Of a DNA stretch of 64,000 nt, positions 21,833 to 32,980 are shown piece by piece. Source of the DNA: Enchytraeus crypticus (taxonomy: Eukaryota > Annelida > Clitellata > Enchytraeida > Enchytraeidae); NCBI GenBank assembly GCA_905160935.1, contig CAJHZI010000445.1:123501-187500 (forward strand), in the 5' to 3' direction. The notes beneath the pieces were generated by a model. The model was given only the letters and a program-made list of their open reading frames with translations, was not told the origin of the DNA and ran no database searches. Made by a program: the position numbers and the translations under genes. Each line of letters begins with the position of its first letter. Position 1 is the first letter of the stretch.

Positions 21833-22447
21833 AAAATTAAAACTTATTAAAATCAAAATCTTTCAGTAGGCTTTTAAAAGATTTGCCATTATTTGTTAAA
21901 ACCACACCGTCTGGCAAGGAATTCCAAGGTTCGCATATCCTGGAAGAAATGAAGTATTTGCGTGTATCAAGTTTAGGATTATTGATTACTAATTTAAAAG
22001 AATTTCCACTTGATTTTCTAGTAGAGAGCTCAAGACCATAGCTATCAATATCCCCTTCCACTAATCCATTCAGGAACTTATAACAGAAAATTAAGTCAAA
22101 GTGTAGTCACCTTCGTTCCAGGTAATTAAATTTACCGCATTAATCTGGCATCATATTGCATGTTTTGCAAACCTGGAAGTCTTTTAGTAAAGCTTCTTTG
22201 GATACTTTCCAATAAAATAATGTCTCATACAGTGCGGGGACCAAACTGGTGAGCAATAATCGAGGAGCGGAAGAATGTTTGATTTATAAGCCAAAAGAAT
22301 GTAGTTTGAATCACGAGTTAAAAACGCCCTGAAAAGTAACGCTATTCTCTGTTTGGCACTGGAAACTATTTTAGCTATATGAGCAGTAAACAAAAGTTTA
22401 GCGGCAACTATTACACCTAAGTCGCGGATTTCAAGTTTCGTAGTCAT
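21833..22447 (-). mobile_element. CR1-like LINE C-terminal fragment
   Basis: Minus-strand frames read LEIRDLGVIVAAKLLFTAHI, then LPLLDYCSPVWSPH (22184-22447). After a break they read LDTRKYFISSRICEPWNSLP and NNGKSFKSLLKDFDFNKF with a stop (21837-22061). This is the post-RT C-terminus of CR1/Jockey-type elements (R.YF.SSR....WNSLP). It is 5' truncated and has a frameshift or deletion near 22100-22180. Confidence 0.8.
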
Positions 22448-22449
22448 AC

Positions 22450-23000
22450 GAACAATATATTTAAAGAACTTAAAATTTTAAGGTTAAGTGATATTCATAA
22501 ACATTGCTGTTGCGTATTTCTGTATACACTTATTCATAATGATATGCCTTTATGTTACAACTATTCGTTGCTATTAAATAATGTTGTAAATTGTGTTTAT
22601 AAATTTCGACAAGTTTCGGAATTTACTATACCAACGTTCAGAACCTTCTGTCGCGAAAAGTATATCGCAGTACAAGGCCCTAGATACTGGCTATCCCTTC
22701 CACCTAATTTACGATCATCTCGTTGCGTTAACTGTTTCAATATTAATCTTCGTCAGTACTTATTAAATAGTTATTAATGATACTGATCTTAAATGTATAA
22801 TTATGCCTACCTATTATCATTAATTTTCTTTATTTTGAATTTCTTTATTTCAATTCTTGAATTTCTACTTTATATTTTCTTTTAATTTCACCATGGTTCA
22901 CATTTAAATTGTGCTCACTTAATTGCATTTACTTGTTTGTTTGCATTGCTTGTGAACTGTACAGGGTTGAATGACCTTTTTTGGTGATCTAAATAAATAA
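22450..23000 (+). mobile_element. LINE C-terminal fragment, head-to-head with the previous one
   Basis: A plus-strand frame (stop at 22775) reads PTFRTFCREKYIAVQGPRYW, LSLPPNLRSSRCVNCFNINL and RQYLLNSY, the end of a LINE ORF2 of the R....GP..WN.LP type. The 3' UTR ends with TACAGGGTTGAATGACC and an (AAAT)n tail at 22990-23005. It joins the preceding minus-strand LINE within a few bases. Confidence 0.65.
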
Positions 23001-23124
23001 ATAAATTTGGTTTACGTTGCTTATATAAATTTTATTTATCGAATGTTTACAAGACGAGTCTAGATTTAATCTATTGTTGGATAAAATGTTCATAGTACAA
23101 CATTTAGTGACTGATATATTCAGT

Positions 23125-23385
23125 TGTCATAAGTGCGCCCACATTGACAAAATTGCATGTGTCGCAGAAGGCGACTAAAGCACTAAGATCTATAGCCTAT
23201 CAACGTCAGAAAGGGCATTCGGTTGGTGAGCCTAGGCTCCAGATATTGCTACAAAATTTAAACGAATGGAAGTCTCAAATAGGGGATTGGCTGCTCGTGT
23301 GGTGCTGGACAGAGAGGTTTGGAGACAATCTGTTTGTATCCCTGGTTAAACTGGGATTCAAGGGAGGATGATGATGATGATGACT
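23125..23385 (+). mobile_element. SINE family S copy with (ATG)n tail
   Basis: Reads GCATGTGTCGCAGAAGGCGA, CTAA, CGTCAGAAAGGGCATTCGG, CCTGGTTAAACTGGGATTCA and ends GATGATGATGATGATG. The head upstream of GCATGTGTCG is degraded. The open frame covering it has no protein meaning. Confidence 0.75.
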
Positions 23386-23574
23386 ATAACCAATTTATAA
23401 GCTAGACGACTAGATTAAAACTAAACTTAGCAGCCTGATGCTGTAGTGAAGTTAGAGCTAAAACTAGCATTCTATGTTGTTACGATGACTGTCATTCTAC
23501 GATGGATCTGGTCCTTATCCTTGAGGGTCTGTCCTTATCCTTGCCCTTGAGTGTCCGGTCCTTATTGGTATTAG

Positions 23575-24283
23575 CAGTGGCGGATCCAGGGGGCCCGGGC
23601 CCCCTCTTAGGCCGGCCGAAAAAAGTCAATTATATTTCCATTGTTTCCATGGCAATTTCTATGTATAAATATGTTTGTAAGGGCAGTGGTTTGGGGGGGG
23701 GAGTAGTACGAGAGGGAACTCGAACAGTTCCACTAGCTCGAATTTTTTCAAAAATGGGCACTACTAGGGTCCCATATTTGGTATACTAGGAGTCCTGAAT
23801 AATGGAAGAGGGCCCGAAAAAATGTTGACCTTTTCACTAGCTCTCAATTTTCACTTTAACTACTGTATAAGAGGAAAAATAGTGTAAGAAAAAATGTGAA
23901 CTCTATACCAGAGCAGTGGTGCAAACAGCCTTGGCTAGGAGGGGCTTAATCCCCCAATACCGCCAAATTAGGTCACTTTTGCAATTCGCCCAGATCTGAT
24001 GAGTTTCTTCAGAGGTGAAAAAAGTAACCTACTGTTTTCCAAAACAAACGTAGGATTTTTAGGTTTTCCCCTAACTTTAGAACGGGTGGGGGTATGGTAC
24101 GAGGATACACTCACTCTATGAGCCGAGCGCAGTATGTAGTGAAATAATGTTGAGCCCCTCCTTCCACAGCATTTTATCTGGTTGCGTCACATGTCCCGAA
24201 GAAGGCGGGGCGTAAGCAAAAAATGTGTGCACTCTCAAAAAATATTCGGGCCCCTCCTTACAAATTTCCTGGATCCGCCCCTA
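23575..24283. mobile_element. hAT-like MITE with near-perfect 8-bp target duplication
   Basis: Ends are CAGTGGCGGATCCAGG (left) and CCTGGATCCGCCCCTA (right), inverted repeats of the hAT type. Flanks are GGTATTAG (23567-23574) and AGTATTAG (24284-24291), a 7-of-8 match. The interior has G-runs, a GGGGGCCCGGGCCCCC palindrome near the left end and no transposase. Interior words (GGCAATTTCTATG, ACTAGCTCTCAATTTTCACT, GTGCAAACAGCC) recur in the cluster downstream and at 43868-44325. Confidence 0.8.
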
Positions 24284-24336
24284 AGTATTAGTCACTGGCT
24301 AATTATATCATATTCAAAGTGATACTACGATATTTA

Positions 24337-25790
24337 CAGTGTCGGTTCCAGGGGGCCCGGCCCCCTCCCCTTAGGTCCGGCAAAAATTTGTTAACAACTA
24401 TAATTTTATTTTTTCTATGGCAATTTCTATGTGCCTATATGTTTGTAAGGGCTGTAGTTGGGGGGGGGGGGGGGTACGATAGGGAACTCAGTTCCAGTAG
24501 CACAAATCTGGGATTGGGGGCTCATATTTGATATACTAGGAGCCCTGTATAATGGAAGGGTAGGGGCGGATCCAAGAATTTCTTAAGGGAGGGGCCCGAA
24601 TTTTTTTTTGAGAGTGTACAAATTTGTTGCTAACGCCGCGCCTTCTTCAGGACTTTTGAAGCAACCAGAAAAAAAGCTGTGGGGGGGGTTGAAAAATGTT
24701 CACTACTGCTCTCGGCTCATAGAGTGAGTGTATCCCCGTATCTTACCCCCCCCCCCACTCGTACCCGTACTAAAGTAAAAGGAAAAACTAAAATGCCTAA
24801 ATTCCTACATTTGTTTTGGAAAAAAGTAGGTTAATTTTTTTCACGTCTGAAGAAACTCAGCTAATCTGGACGAATTGCAAAAGTGACCTAATTTTGGCAG
24901 TGGGGGGAGGCTTAAGCCCTCGCAGCAGAGGCTGTTTGCACCACTGCTCCAGGACAGAGTTCAAAGGACAGGGGGCCCATGCCCCCCCCTTAGCTCCGCC
25001 AATAAAAAATTTTAAATTATATTTTCATTGTTCCTATGGCAATTTCGATGCTTAAATATGTTAGTAACGGCAGGGGTTGGGGGGGGGGGCGGTGGAGGGT
25101 AAGACATATTCATTGTTTTTATGTCAATTTCGATGTGTAAACATGTTAGTAATGGCAGTGGTTAGTGGGGGCCCGGGGGGAGGGTAAGACAGGGAATACA
25201 GTTCCAAAAGCTCGATTTTTCTAGGATATACTAGGAGCCCTGTACATGGAAGGGGCCAGAAAAATGTTGAACGTTTCACTAGCTCTCAATTTTCACTTGA
25301 ACCAATGCATAACCAAATTAGAGGAAAAAAGGGTGTAAGTAAAAAATGTGAACTCTGTCCCATAGCAGTGGTGCAAACAGCCTTGGTTGGGGGGGGGCTT
25401 AAGCCCCCCCACCGCCAAAATTATGTCACTTTATTATTTTATTAAATTATTTTATTTATTTTTATTTTTTATTTATTTTTATTAAATTATTTTGCAATTC
25501 GTAGAGATCCGCAGAGTTTCTTCAGATGTGAAAAACTTAACCTACTTTTTCCAAACAAATGTAGGACTTTAGGTTTTCCCCTGACTTTAGTACGGGTATG
25601 AGCGGGGGGGAGGGTAAGGTACGCGGAGATACACTCACTCTATGAGCCGAACGTATTTTGAGCCCCCCCCCCACAAAAAATTTGTCTGGTTGTGTCACAT
25701 GTCCCGAAGAAGACGTAAGCAAAAAAAAATTTTCACTCTCAAAAACATTTTCGGGCCCCCCCCTTAAAAAATTCCTGAATCCGCCCCTGC
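24337..25790. mobile_element. Cluster of nested hAT-like MITEs of the same family
   Basis: Starts CAGTGTCGGTTCCAGGG and ends CTGAATCCGCCCCTG. Inside, GGGGCGGATCCAAGAATTTC near 24567 begins an inverted copy, which reverts near 24965 (GGGGGCCCATGCCCCC). The same unit then runs twice more with GGCAATTTCGATG..TAAATATGTTAG. Poly-G and poly-C runs of 8-14 bases are frequent. A TTTTATT-rich insert sits at about 25430-25490. I do not see a clean target duplication for the cluster. Confidence 0.65.
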
Positions 25791-26130
25791 ACACATACAT
25801 ACATGACGATACTGTCTCTAAATTAATTCATTGATTGGCTTGTATTGTTCACTTTTTTAAAATATATCTTATAAAGTTAATAATTAGAAATACAATTCAA
25901 CCACATTACCCAAATAGACACTGTCGTCCCAGATAAGAATTCGACAACCCTATAGGATGACTAACTAAAACTCGTTGCTAATTAAAGCCATAACAACTAC
26001 TACTAGAGAACGAGACAAGTTCTCCCCTCGATTTGAGGTGAGCATACTTAAGATAAGACTAAGATGTAATAACACATAAGGTGAAATTTAAGAATATATA
26101 TGCTTATAAGCATATAAGAACAAGAACAAG

Positions 26131-26730
26131 TAGGAAACCGTTTATATAGTGTCCAACAAGATGCAAACGCATACGCATTACACAGGATTTGAACCCGTAA
26201 ATAATTACATCCCTATGACGCATCTATTCCACAAAAGGTAGATATAAGGGTTAACGTATCATTAACTGTAGAATAGGAAAGTAAATAAGAATTGGATTAA
26301 AGTAGTTAAAGAACAAAGAGATATAGGATAAGAAAACAACAAGCAATAATAGTGACTGAAACAGAAGCTTTCATTCTACTATGCACGTCTGGACTATGAC
26401 CGACCAATTGGCTTAAAATACAGAAATCATCACCGCGTGGCTGCAAGTCCCTTAATTGTCAGTCTCCTCTTATAAGAGGTTACTGACAAAAGGTAGATAT
26501 AAGGGTTAAGGGTGGCTGCAAGTCCCTTAATTATCTACCTTTTGTGGAATAGATGCGTCATAGGGATGTAATTATTTACGGGTTCAAATCCTGTGTAATG
26601 CGTATGCGTTTGCATCTTGTTGGACACTATATGGACACTAGAAATCATCAGTCACCTCTTATAAGAGGTGACTGATGATTTCTGTGTTATAGGCCAATTG
26701 GTCGGTCATAATCCAGACGTGCATAGTCTT
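26131..26730. repeat. Nested inverted repeat with tRNA-like B box
   Basis: About 125 bp at 26131-26255 are repeated inverted at 26500-26640 (AATAGATGCGTCATAGGGAT, GTAATTATTTACGGGTTCAA, ATCC). An inner pair, 26380-26490 and 26640-26725, shares GACCGACCAATTGG..., CAGAAATCATCA and CTCTTATAAGAGG. Within it, AGAAATCATCAGTCACCTCT and its complement form a perfect palindrome at about 26640-26684. The inverted copies read GGGTTCAAATCCTG, a polymerase III B-box match, but no cloverleaf closes. This fits a foldback element built from tRNA-SINE sequence. Confidence 0.75.
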
Positions 26731-27357
26731 GCTACTACAACGATTGTGGCATTATACCACCAGGCTACTTGACCTTTACTGTTCATTCAGCACTACTGTG
26801 GCATTTAGCATAGAGAGGCGCTTTATAAATATTTTTAGCATTATTATTATTCTCTGAGAGCACGTTAGCTTTGAATACCGGAATCATAGAAAAATGATAT
26901 TCAAGCAAAATTGGAGAATCATAGAAATGTAATGTTTGAGCTTTACAATTTATAGAATAGTTAAATACATGAAGGTATGACGATAGTTTAAGTTCAGTTC
27001 AACCCATGGACTTGGATAACAGACGAATAAAATAAAATACGAATGATGTTTACAGAAAGAGTGCATGGGCTATTGGATATAGAGAAAAACTTTGTTGGGA
27101 TGCATTAAGGGGACACAACTGTAACTTTTTCAGCATAGAAAGAAAAATTGTAAGTAAATTGATTACAAATGATAGTAGATTGAAATAATTTACTCAATTT
27201 ATTCAAAATTTCTTCCCTACTAGTGTAAATTTTATAACGTGTAAAGAGATAGATGGTAGAAGTTCTGGTAAATTCCAGTAAATATTTTGTGTAGAATGCT
27301 ATACAGTTAGGCCTTACACCTCTGCATATAGCTTCACAGCAAGCTTACGCTCTGCTG

Positions 27358-27425
27358 TTGGATCTGCTGTTGAGGTGCGAATCTGCTACAGATAAGCTGA
27401 CCTTAGTCAGCTTATCTGTAGCAGA
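27358..27425. repeat. Hairpin, ~23-bp arms
   Basis: GCGAATCTGCTACAGATAAG then CTGAC, a CTTA loop, and GTCAGCTTATCTGTAGCAGA then TCCGC. The arm sequence GCTACAGATAAGCTGAC is also part of the tandem repeat just downstream. Confidence 0.85.
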
Positions 27426-27479
27426 TCCGCAAACATATTATGATGATAATAATATTAATATAATATAGTATAATATAGT

Positions 27480-27650
27480 ATGATTAATAATATTTGATTA
27501 AATCTAAGATTTGCTAGAGATAAGCTAACTAAGAGTATGAATAATAATATTTGATTTAATCTAAGATTTGGTACAGATTAGCTGACTAAGAGTATGATAA
27601 ATAATATTTTATTAAATGTAAGATTTGCTACAGATAAGCTGACTAAGAGT
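27480..27650. repeat. Three tandem copies of a 57-bp unit
   Basis: Units start at 27480, 27537 and 27594 with ATGA(T/A)(T/A)AATAATATTT and each ends CTAAGAGT. Two of the three carry the same GCTACAGATAAGCTGACTAA-type core as the adjacent hairpin. Confidence 0.85.
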
Positions 27651-27831
27651 ATGATTAAGATGAAATGACCAATTTTTTAAAGCCACAATCAATGAATTAA
27701 TAATTAAATTTATCAACCAAGTTGCAACAGATGTATCTCGAACACACAGAAGCCCAATGCCGACTATTAAAGATGTAAAATGCTGCAAAGCCAATGTTAA
27801 CTTCAGTTTCATCTCTCAATAGCAATATTTG

Positions 27832-28085
27832 CAGAGGTGAATCCAGGCAGGGGGCCTTTCTCTTCCCCCCCCCGAAATTTCGATGCACATTTTAAGACTT
27901 TGTTAATTAAAAAGAATTTAACATTCAGTTAATCAGTGGCCAGTGGAGCGGCTAGTCTACCCATACCGTTGAGCAGGCTAGCCGCTTATAGTCATAGATG
28001 ACTCTCACATGACATGTAAGGGTTTTTAGAAAAAGGTCCTAAAAATTGTTTGACCCCCAGAAAATAATTATTGGATCCGCTCCTG
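27832..28085. mobile_element. 254-bp hAT-like MITE with perfect 8-bp target duplication
   Basis: Left end CAGAGGTGAATCCAGG, right end TTGGATCCGCTCCTG, inverted relative to each other. Both flanks carry AATATTTG (27824-27831 and 28086-28093). The internal words CGAAATTTCGATG and (C)n are related to the larger G-rich family at 23575-25790, of which this is a short deletion derivative. Confidence 0.85.
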
Positions 28086-28250
28086 AATATTTGAGTCAGT
28101 TCATCCTCATAGTTAGTGTTAGTCACCTTCCTTTCATCAACAGGCGACGGGTAAAAACCAAACCGTCTCTGATACTACCGGTGAGCTATTTTTTCTCAAA
28201 GACTATCAATTTAGTTTAAGACAAGTTTGCATTCTCTTTCACCTCTTACA

Positions 28251-30000
28251 GTGACCACACAAGATCAGTTTTGCCATCAAACTAATCTGTTCAGATATCT
28301 GTTCAGATATCTGAACAGATAAATTTGATCGTGTGTGGGCAAAAACTGATGGGAAAACTGACGAGCGTCAGTTTTAAAAACTGATGGGAAAACCATCAAA
28401 TTCATCTGAACAGATATCTGTTCAGATAAATTTGATCGTGTGTGGCCGCGTCAGTTTTCAGATCTGACGACTTGTCCCGCCCACAAAGACTTTTGGCGCA
28501 CTTGTCGGCGTAAACTTATTTTAATTTGAGCATTCTAGATTGAGATTAATTTCATAAATGAGTAATTAAAATAAAAGTATTATAAATCACAACGATGCTT
28601 TTGACATAAGCATTACCGAATTAAATATCATTATTAAATTTCAATATTGATTTATATATATAAATTGACTCGTGACGCAGTGATATAGAGCTCGCCTCTA
28701 GAACGAGAGGTCGCGAGAGCGGGACTGCGTTAAGGTGTGAAAAAATAAAAACATAGTCGTGCAAACGCGGTAGTGACAAATCGATATATACGCGACCTTA
28801 ATGTTCCATTTCCTATCTAGACCCTTTCGTTTCAACCTCGAATAGGGATGTACGGGCCGCTAAACGGATTTTTAAAAATTACAATATTAAACACCTTCGC
28901 AAAACAAATTAAAATTTTCTAAACAAAGAATAATAATTTTATTTACAGTCAATCTCTCTTATATTTCTGACCAATAAAAATGGATGCACAATGCATATAG
29001 TGTTCTACAATCTCCCTCAATAATGAACACTTCATAAACGTTTGGCGGGATTTAGCGCACTTGGTTTAGTTGCGCTTAAATTATCGAAGTAAAGCTACAT
29101 CGACCACGGTTAGTACTTTTTGGGTTTCAATATTGATTTTACTATAAATTGAATGACTCGTGACGCAGTGATAGAGAGCTCGCCTCTAGAACGAGAGGTC
29201 GCGAATTTGGCACTGCGCTAATTCGTGAAAAATAGAAATTAATCGTGCAAACGTGGTGACAAATCGATATATACGCGACCTTTATTCTCCATTTCCTATC
29301 TCCACCCTTTCGCATCAACCCCGAATATACGGGACGCTAAACGGATTTCTTTAAAAATTCAATATTAAACACCTTTGTTAAACAAATTAAAATTTTATAT
29401 GCAATGAATAACAATTTTATTTCAAGTCAATCTCCATTAACGTCCACGTCATAAACGTTTGGCGGGATTTAGCGCACTTGGTTTAGTTGCGCGTCAATTA
29501 TCGAAGTTAGGCTACATCGACCTCGGTTAGTACTTTTTGGGTGGCCATCTTGGACGACCGATTGTTTGCAGCTTAGGAAAGGAAAACTCTCAGGGTGATG
29601 GAGGATGGCTATTCTTAAATCCAATGATAATAGATGAACTTGTGCATGCAAAATAGGCAGGGGTATAAATTTTAAATTGGGATTAAAAAATAAATAAATA
29701 GAAATGAATCTATTAAATGATACTTCAGTCAAATGGACAGCCACCATCAATCAGCTCTCAAATTAGTAGTTTGCATAGCACCAAAAGATGTTGATTGATT
29801 AGGGTTAGGGCTAGGGTTATGCCAACCCTAACAACGCCAATCTCTCGCGCTGCAGGCTGGGAATGATTGACAGCTAATTAGCATAACTGATCAGATATCT
29901 GAACAGTTAAATTTGACCGTGTGTGGACGATTCAAATTTATCGGAACAGATATCTGTTCAGATAAATATCGTTCAGATAAATTTGATCGTGTGTGGCCAC
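28251..30000. mobile_element. Foldback-like element or nested MITEs with TATCTGTTCAGATA palindromes
   Basis: Left end GTGACCACACAAGATCA and right end TGATCGTGTGTGGCCAC are inverted. Subterminal zones at both ends carry AACAGATATCTGTTCAGATA palindromes (28285-28325, 28405-28440, 29885-29990), each followed by AATTTGATCGTGTGTGG. The interval may be one 1.75-kb composite or several small elements sharing ends; no target duplication is obvious. No transposase is visible. A tandem tRNA-like repeat fills the interior. Confidence 0.55.
28660..29750 (+). repeat. Tandem duplication of a tRNA-like repeat unit
   Basis: Two units (about 28660-29125 and 29140-29555) each begin TTGA.TGACTCGTGACGCAGT, GAGCTCGCCTCTAGAACGAG and AGGTCGCGA, which reads like a tRNA half with A-box and B-box spacing. 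They continue through GTGACAAATCGATATATACG and CGACCT, and end GGCGGGATTTAGCGCACTTG with GTTAGTACTTTTTGGGT. Related 3' sequence, inverted, is at 57917-58090. The second unit runs on to about 29650 with GGTGATGGAGGATGG.CTATT, also in the inverted copy. This is probably a SINE-like or MITE unit, not a tRNA gene. Confidence 0.65.
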
Positions 30001-30104
30001 TTTTACTCTTCGTGATATATTCCTTCTCTCACTTTGGGATATTATTTATAATATTCAAGCTAGAGCACTTCCTTTTCAAATAAAAATCTAAAAATCTGCA
30101 TGGA

Positions 30105-30470
30105 CTTTGTCCGAGTGGCAGGTTCAAGGTACATATTCATACTCAAAGTCTGCTTTCTCGCTCCATTCCTTAAATCAACAAGTTAATTCCTTCACAAATT
30201 CTATGCCTTATGTAGCCTATACCTTATGTATCCTTATGTAGGAATTAACTTGGAAAAAGTATGGTTTCTGAAGTGGTTTCCGGTTGCCTTCCTCAGTTAG
30301 ATGGATTAATTATCATTTAATCCAGCGGGGAAATATTTCATGGCGAGGTGTATCCCCTCTAGCCATTCTCAGCTCCTGTCTTAGTGGCCTCTTACGTACA
30401 CGCAGCAGATTGTTTGCGGTTGCCCTGTTCTGTAGTGGTCCAACCACACCCGAGCACAACACGGGGAAAT
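30105..30470 (-). mobile_element. SINE family Q copy
   Basis: The minus strand starts CCCCGTGTTGTGCTCGGGTG and runs through CTGCTGCGTGTACGTAAGAG, GCCACTAAGACAGG, GGATTAAATG and GAAACCACTTC. It ends GTATGAATATGTACCTTGAA then CCTGCCACTC. The same parts occur in order at 61560-61935 and 51735-52135. The open frames here are incidental. Confidence 0.75.
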
Positions 30471-30479
30471 GTATTATAT

Positions 30480-31182
30480 CTATTATAATGCTAGAATTAA
30501 GGGAAACGAAATTCACACAATATATTCAACAAATTTCAGAAAGCAATAGCCAAAATCCTGCAAACGACTTGAGTAACTTTAGGCGAATTACTTTTTCGTA
30601 CATTAGAGACAGATCTGAGACCACTTTCACGGCCGTTTCTCTCTCAGTCGTCTCCTACACACACGATCTCTTATAAGCTATATTTTTAACCTCATGAAAT
30701 TTCACTAATTTCACAATTACTAATTTCATGATAGCTTTTCTTTTAAAGATCGGTACAAAAAATAGTTTTTCACAAAACGCTTATTAGGCTGATAATAGCA
30801 TAGCTTTAAAAATAATAATAATTTAACTTTCGGTTTCTCAACCGAAAACCGAGGGCGATATCAGAGACAACCCTAGCGGAACATGCAACTACAACTTAAA
30901 TATCAGTAGTAGTTAACGAGCATGAAGCACTTGTCATGGCATAGAACGAAGGGCCGACTTGATCGATTACAATGCATTCAGTTAGCCAAAGAGAGAAGAA
31001 CAAGATTGATGCGCACTCTACATGTATAGTGATTACAGAAGATATCGTCTCATGGACCTCCAAGTCGATAAAAATACAAAAAATTAAGACAAAACGTTCA
31101 CCTTTCCTTCGTGTATAGTAAAACTGATTTGTAAATTCAAATAAAATTTAAATCGGGATTGTCTCTAGTCAAGACTCTGAGA
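30480..31182. other. 3' flank of the transporter gene
   Basis: AT-rich, no coding pattern. It should include the 3' UTR of the minus-strand transporter, which ends at 31183. I do not see a canonical AATAAA on the minus strand close to the stop, so the cleavage site is unassigned. Confidence 0.4.
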
Positions 31183-31352
31183 CTAAATTCTGTAAAATGG
31201 ACAGCAGAATACGCAGTCCGGGTCTTTGCTGGCTTTTACGCGCTGAAAGTGTGGAAGATGTAGTATGCAGGCGATGAGGCCGCCAAAAATAAACGCTATT
31301 CCTCCCACGTGCATAGCGTTATCATAGTTCAGTGTGATGTCGTATATGTAAC
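31183..31352 (-). CDS. Monocarboxylate transporter-like gene, last exon
   Basis: Terminal exon of the SLC16/MCT-like gene. The minus strand has a TTTTCACAG acceptor before 31352. Two bases complete the Gly codon started in the previous exon, followed by YIYDITLNYDNAMHVGGIAF, IFGGLIACILHLPHFQRVKA and a short tail rich in Cys (CVFCCPF), then a TAG stop at 31183-31185. In family members this part is the GW(I/L)YD loop and TM12, ending in a cytosolic tail; here the tail is only about 20 residues, short for the family. The frame joins exactly to 51312-51437. The acceptor, phase and homology agree, so I am confident in the exon. Function by family: proton-linked or facilitated transport of small carboxylates or related solutes across the plasma membrane; substrate unknown. 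Confidence 0.9.
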
Positions 31353-32904
31353 CTGTGAAAAGATTTCATTCATTCATTGTCATATTGTCAGGGAAAGTAC
31401 CAATGAAGATACTATCAGCCTAGACATATCGGGAAAATGAAATATGCTAAGATATTTACAAAGTCCTGGACCAGGTTCAAATCTCAGATATGCCAGACAA
31501 ATAGCGGGAGAGCTAATGTAATATTCAGTGTCGTATCTATTTAAATACCTACTCTAAGAAGCATTCATACAAACTACAAGAGTTTCCTATTAATTAAAGA
31601 GATATTAAATTCATTAATTAATGTTTTATTATAAGTAAAACAAAATATAAGGTGTCAGAAAACTAGAACAAGTCAAACGACGTGAATGTCTAAATTAAAC
31701 TCAAGTTAATAATACTAATTATAATAATATAATTATATTTAAATTATATTTAATTAATTTAATTATATTTAAATAAATAAACAATACAAAAAGAAGATGT
31801 TCCAGAGTCACTATATTACCTTTTAAATAATACAGGGTGAAATATAGTCAAAAAAATACAAAAGGGCGCTAAATAGAATTTTCACATTGGGAGGTGCCTT
31901 ATCTGTGTTTTATATCTGTGTTTTACTATGCACTACACTGAAGCTTCACCCAAGTAGAATGCTTCTGAAAACAACTGGCCTCTAATTTATCCCTCAACAA
32001 ATGAGTCGTCCATAAACTTATCTGATGAATTTGCAGCCCGTTTCCAAATCACTAAAATTTAATTAAATATATCTTACTGGCTCTGTCATATATTACCCAG
32101 GCTAGAGTCTCCGGGACTGGAAAAGGTTTAGCCGTTTTTTATAGGTTTTAAATAAGGACCCCTAGGAGAACTCTTTACCACACCGGGTAATTCCACTTTG
32201 GTCACAAGTACCCCCTCACACGGACCGTCAAATAATATAAACTAGAGTCTGCCCGAGTCAACGGTACTAGCTCCAGACCCCAAACTAGGGTCTCTAAGCA
32301 CTTGAGCCTCTCCCCTACTCAAACGGGTTTCAACATTAGGAAAATATCTGTCACCAAACTTCAGAGACTAAAAGGAAACCTCTACTGGGTGTAGCTCCCC
32401 CTGATACACAAATATGCCAAACAGAACGCATGTGTACTTACATACTAAAAAATATGGTTCAGCACAGACAAGTCACTTCCAATGCCTTCACCACCTCGGT
32501 CATAACTATTAAAATTTCGTTACTCTTATATAACTAAAGTTAAGCTTAATAAATTTCAAAACAATGTAATAAAAGTTTTAAAATTTAAAACTTTCCTAGT
32601 TCCATGTTAATTCTTCAAAGACCGAGGGGGAAGCTGTTCGAAATCAGACAAACAAGCCAATAGCATTTAAAAACAGATACAATTAGCAATACATAAAGAT
32701 ACCACAAGAGATATCCAATAAAAGAGGTAAACAAACACAACGCATGAATACAAAGCGCATGAATACGGTGCTAGTGGAAAATAAGCCTATCGCTGCCAAG
32801 GGTCATCTAAAGGAATGACATGCAGCTTAGAATATAAACAAGTCATCCATAACGACATCGAGCATATAAAAGAGATATCAATCAATCCGCGACTGACACA
32901 CACA

Positions 32905-32905
<1 letters not shown>
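31353..32905. other. Intron sequence with no recognised element
   Basis: Start of the ~20-kb last intron (genomic orientation). Nothing codes here. Part of it (about 32090-32420) is less AT-rich, with words such as CTAGAGTCTCCGGGACTGG and GACCCCAAACTAGGGTC, and could be an old element; nothing matches it in the window. Confidence 0.45.

Positions 32906-32972
<67 letters not shown>
32906..32972. repeat. (TA)n array beside a mariner-like element
   Basis: Over 60 bases of TA repeats ending GTATATACAGGG, i.e. directly abutting the mariner terminus at 32981. Mariners insert at TA, so the array is a ready target. Confidence 0.9.
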
Positions 32973-32973
<1 letters not shown>

Positions 32974-32980
32974 GTATATA

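Noticed and set aside
26170-26255. A possible tRNA gene with B box GGGTTCAAATCC
   Set aside because: No closed cloverleaf, and the sequence is present as two inverted copies inside a foldback structure.
28668-28735. A possible tRNA gene (GACGCAGTGATATAGAGCTC)
   Set aside because: Acceptor and D arms do not pair, and the unit is duplicated at 29150 within a larger repeat; a SINE-like head is more likely.
29798-29830. Telomere-like AGGGTTAGGGCTAGGGTT
   Set aside because: Only two or three imperfect units, internal to a repeat; not evidence of a telomere or interstitial telomeric array.
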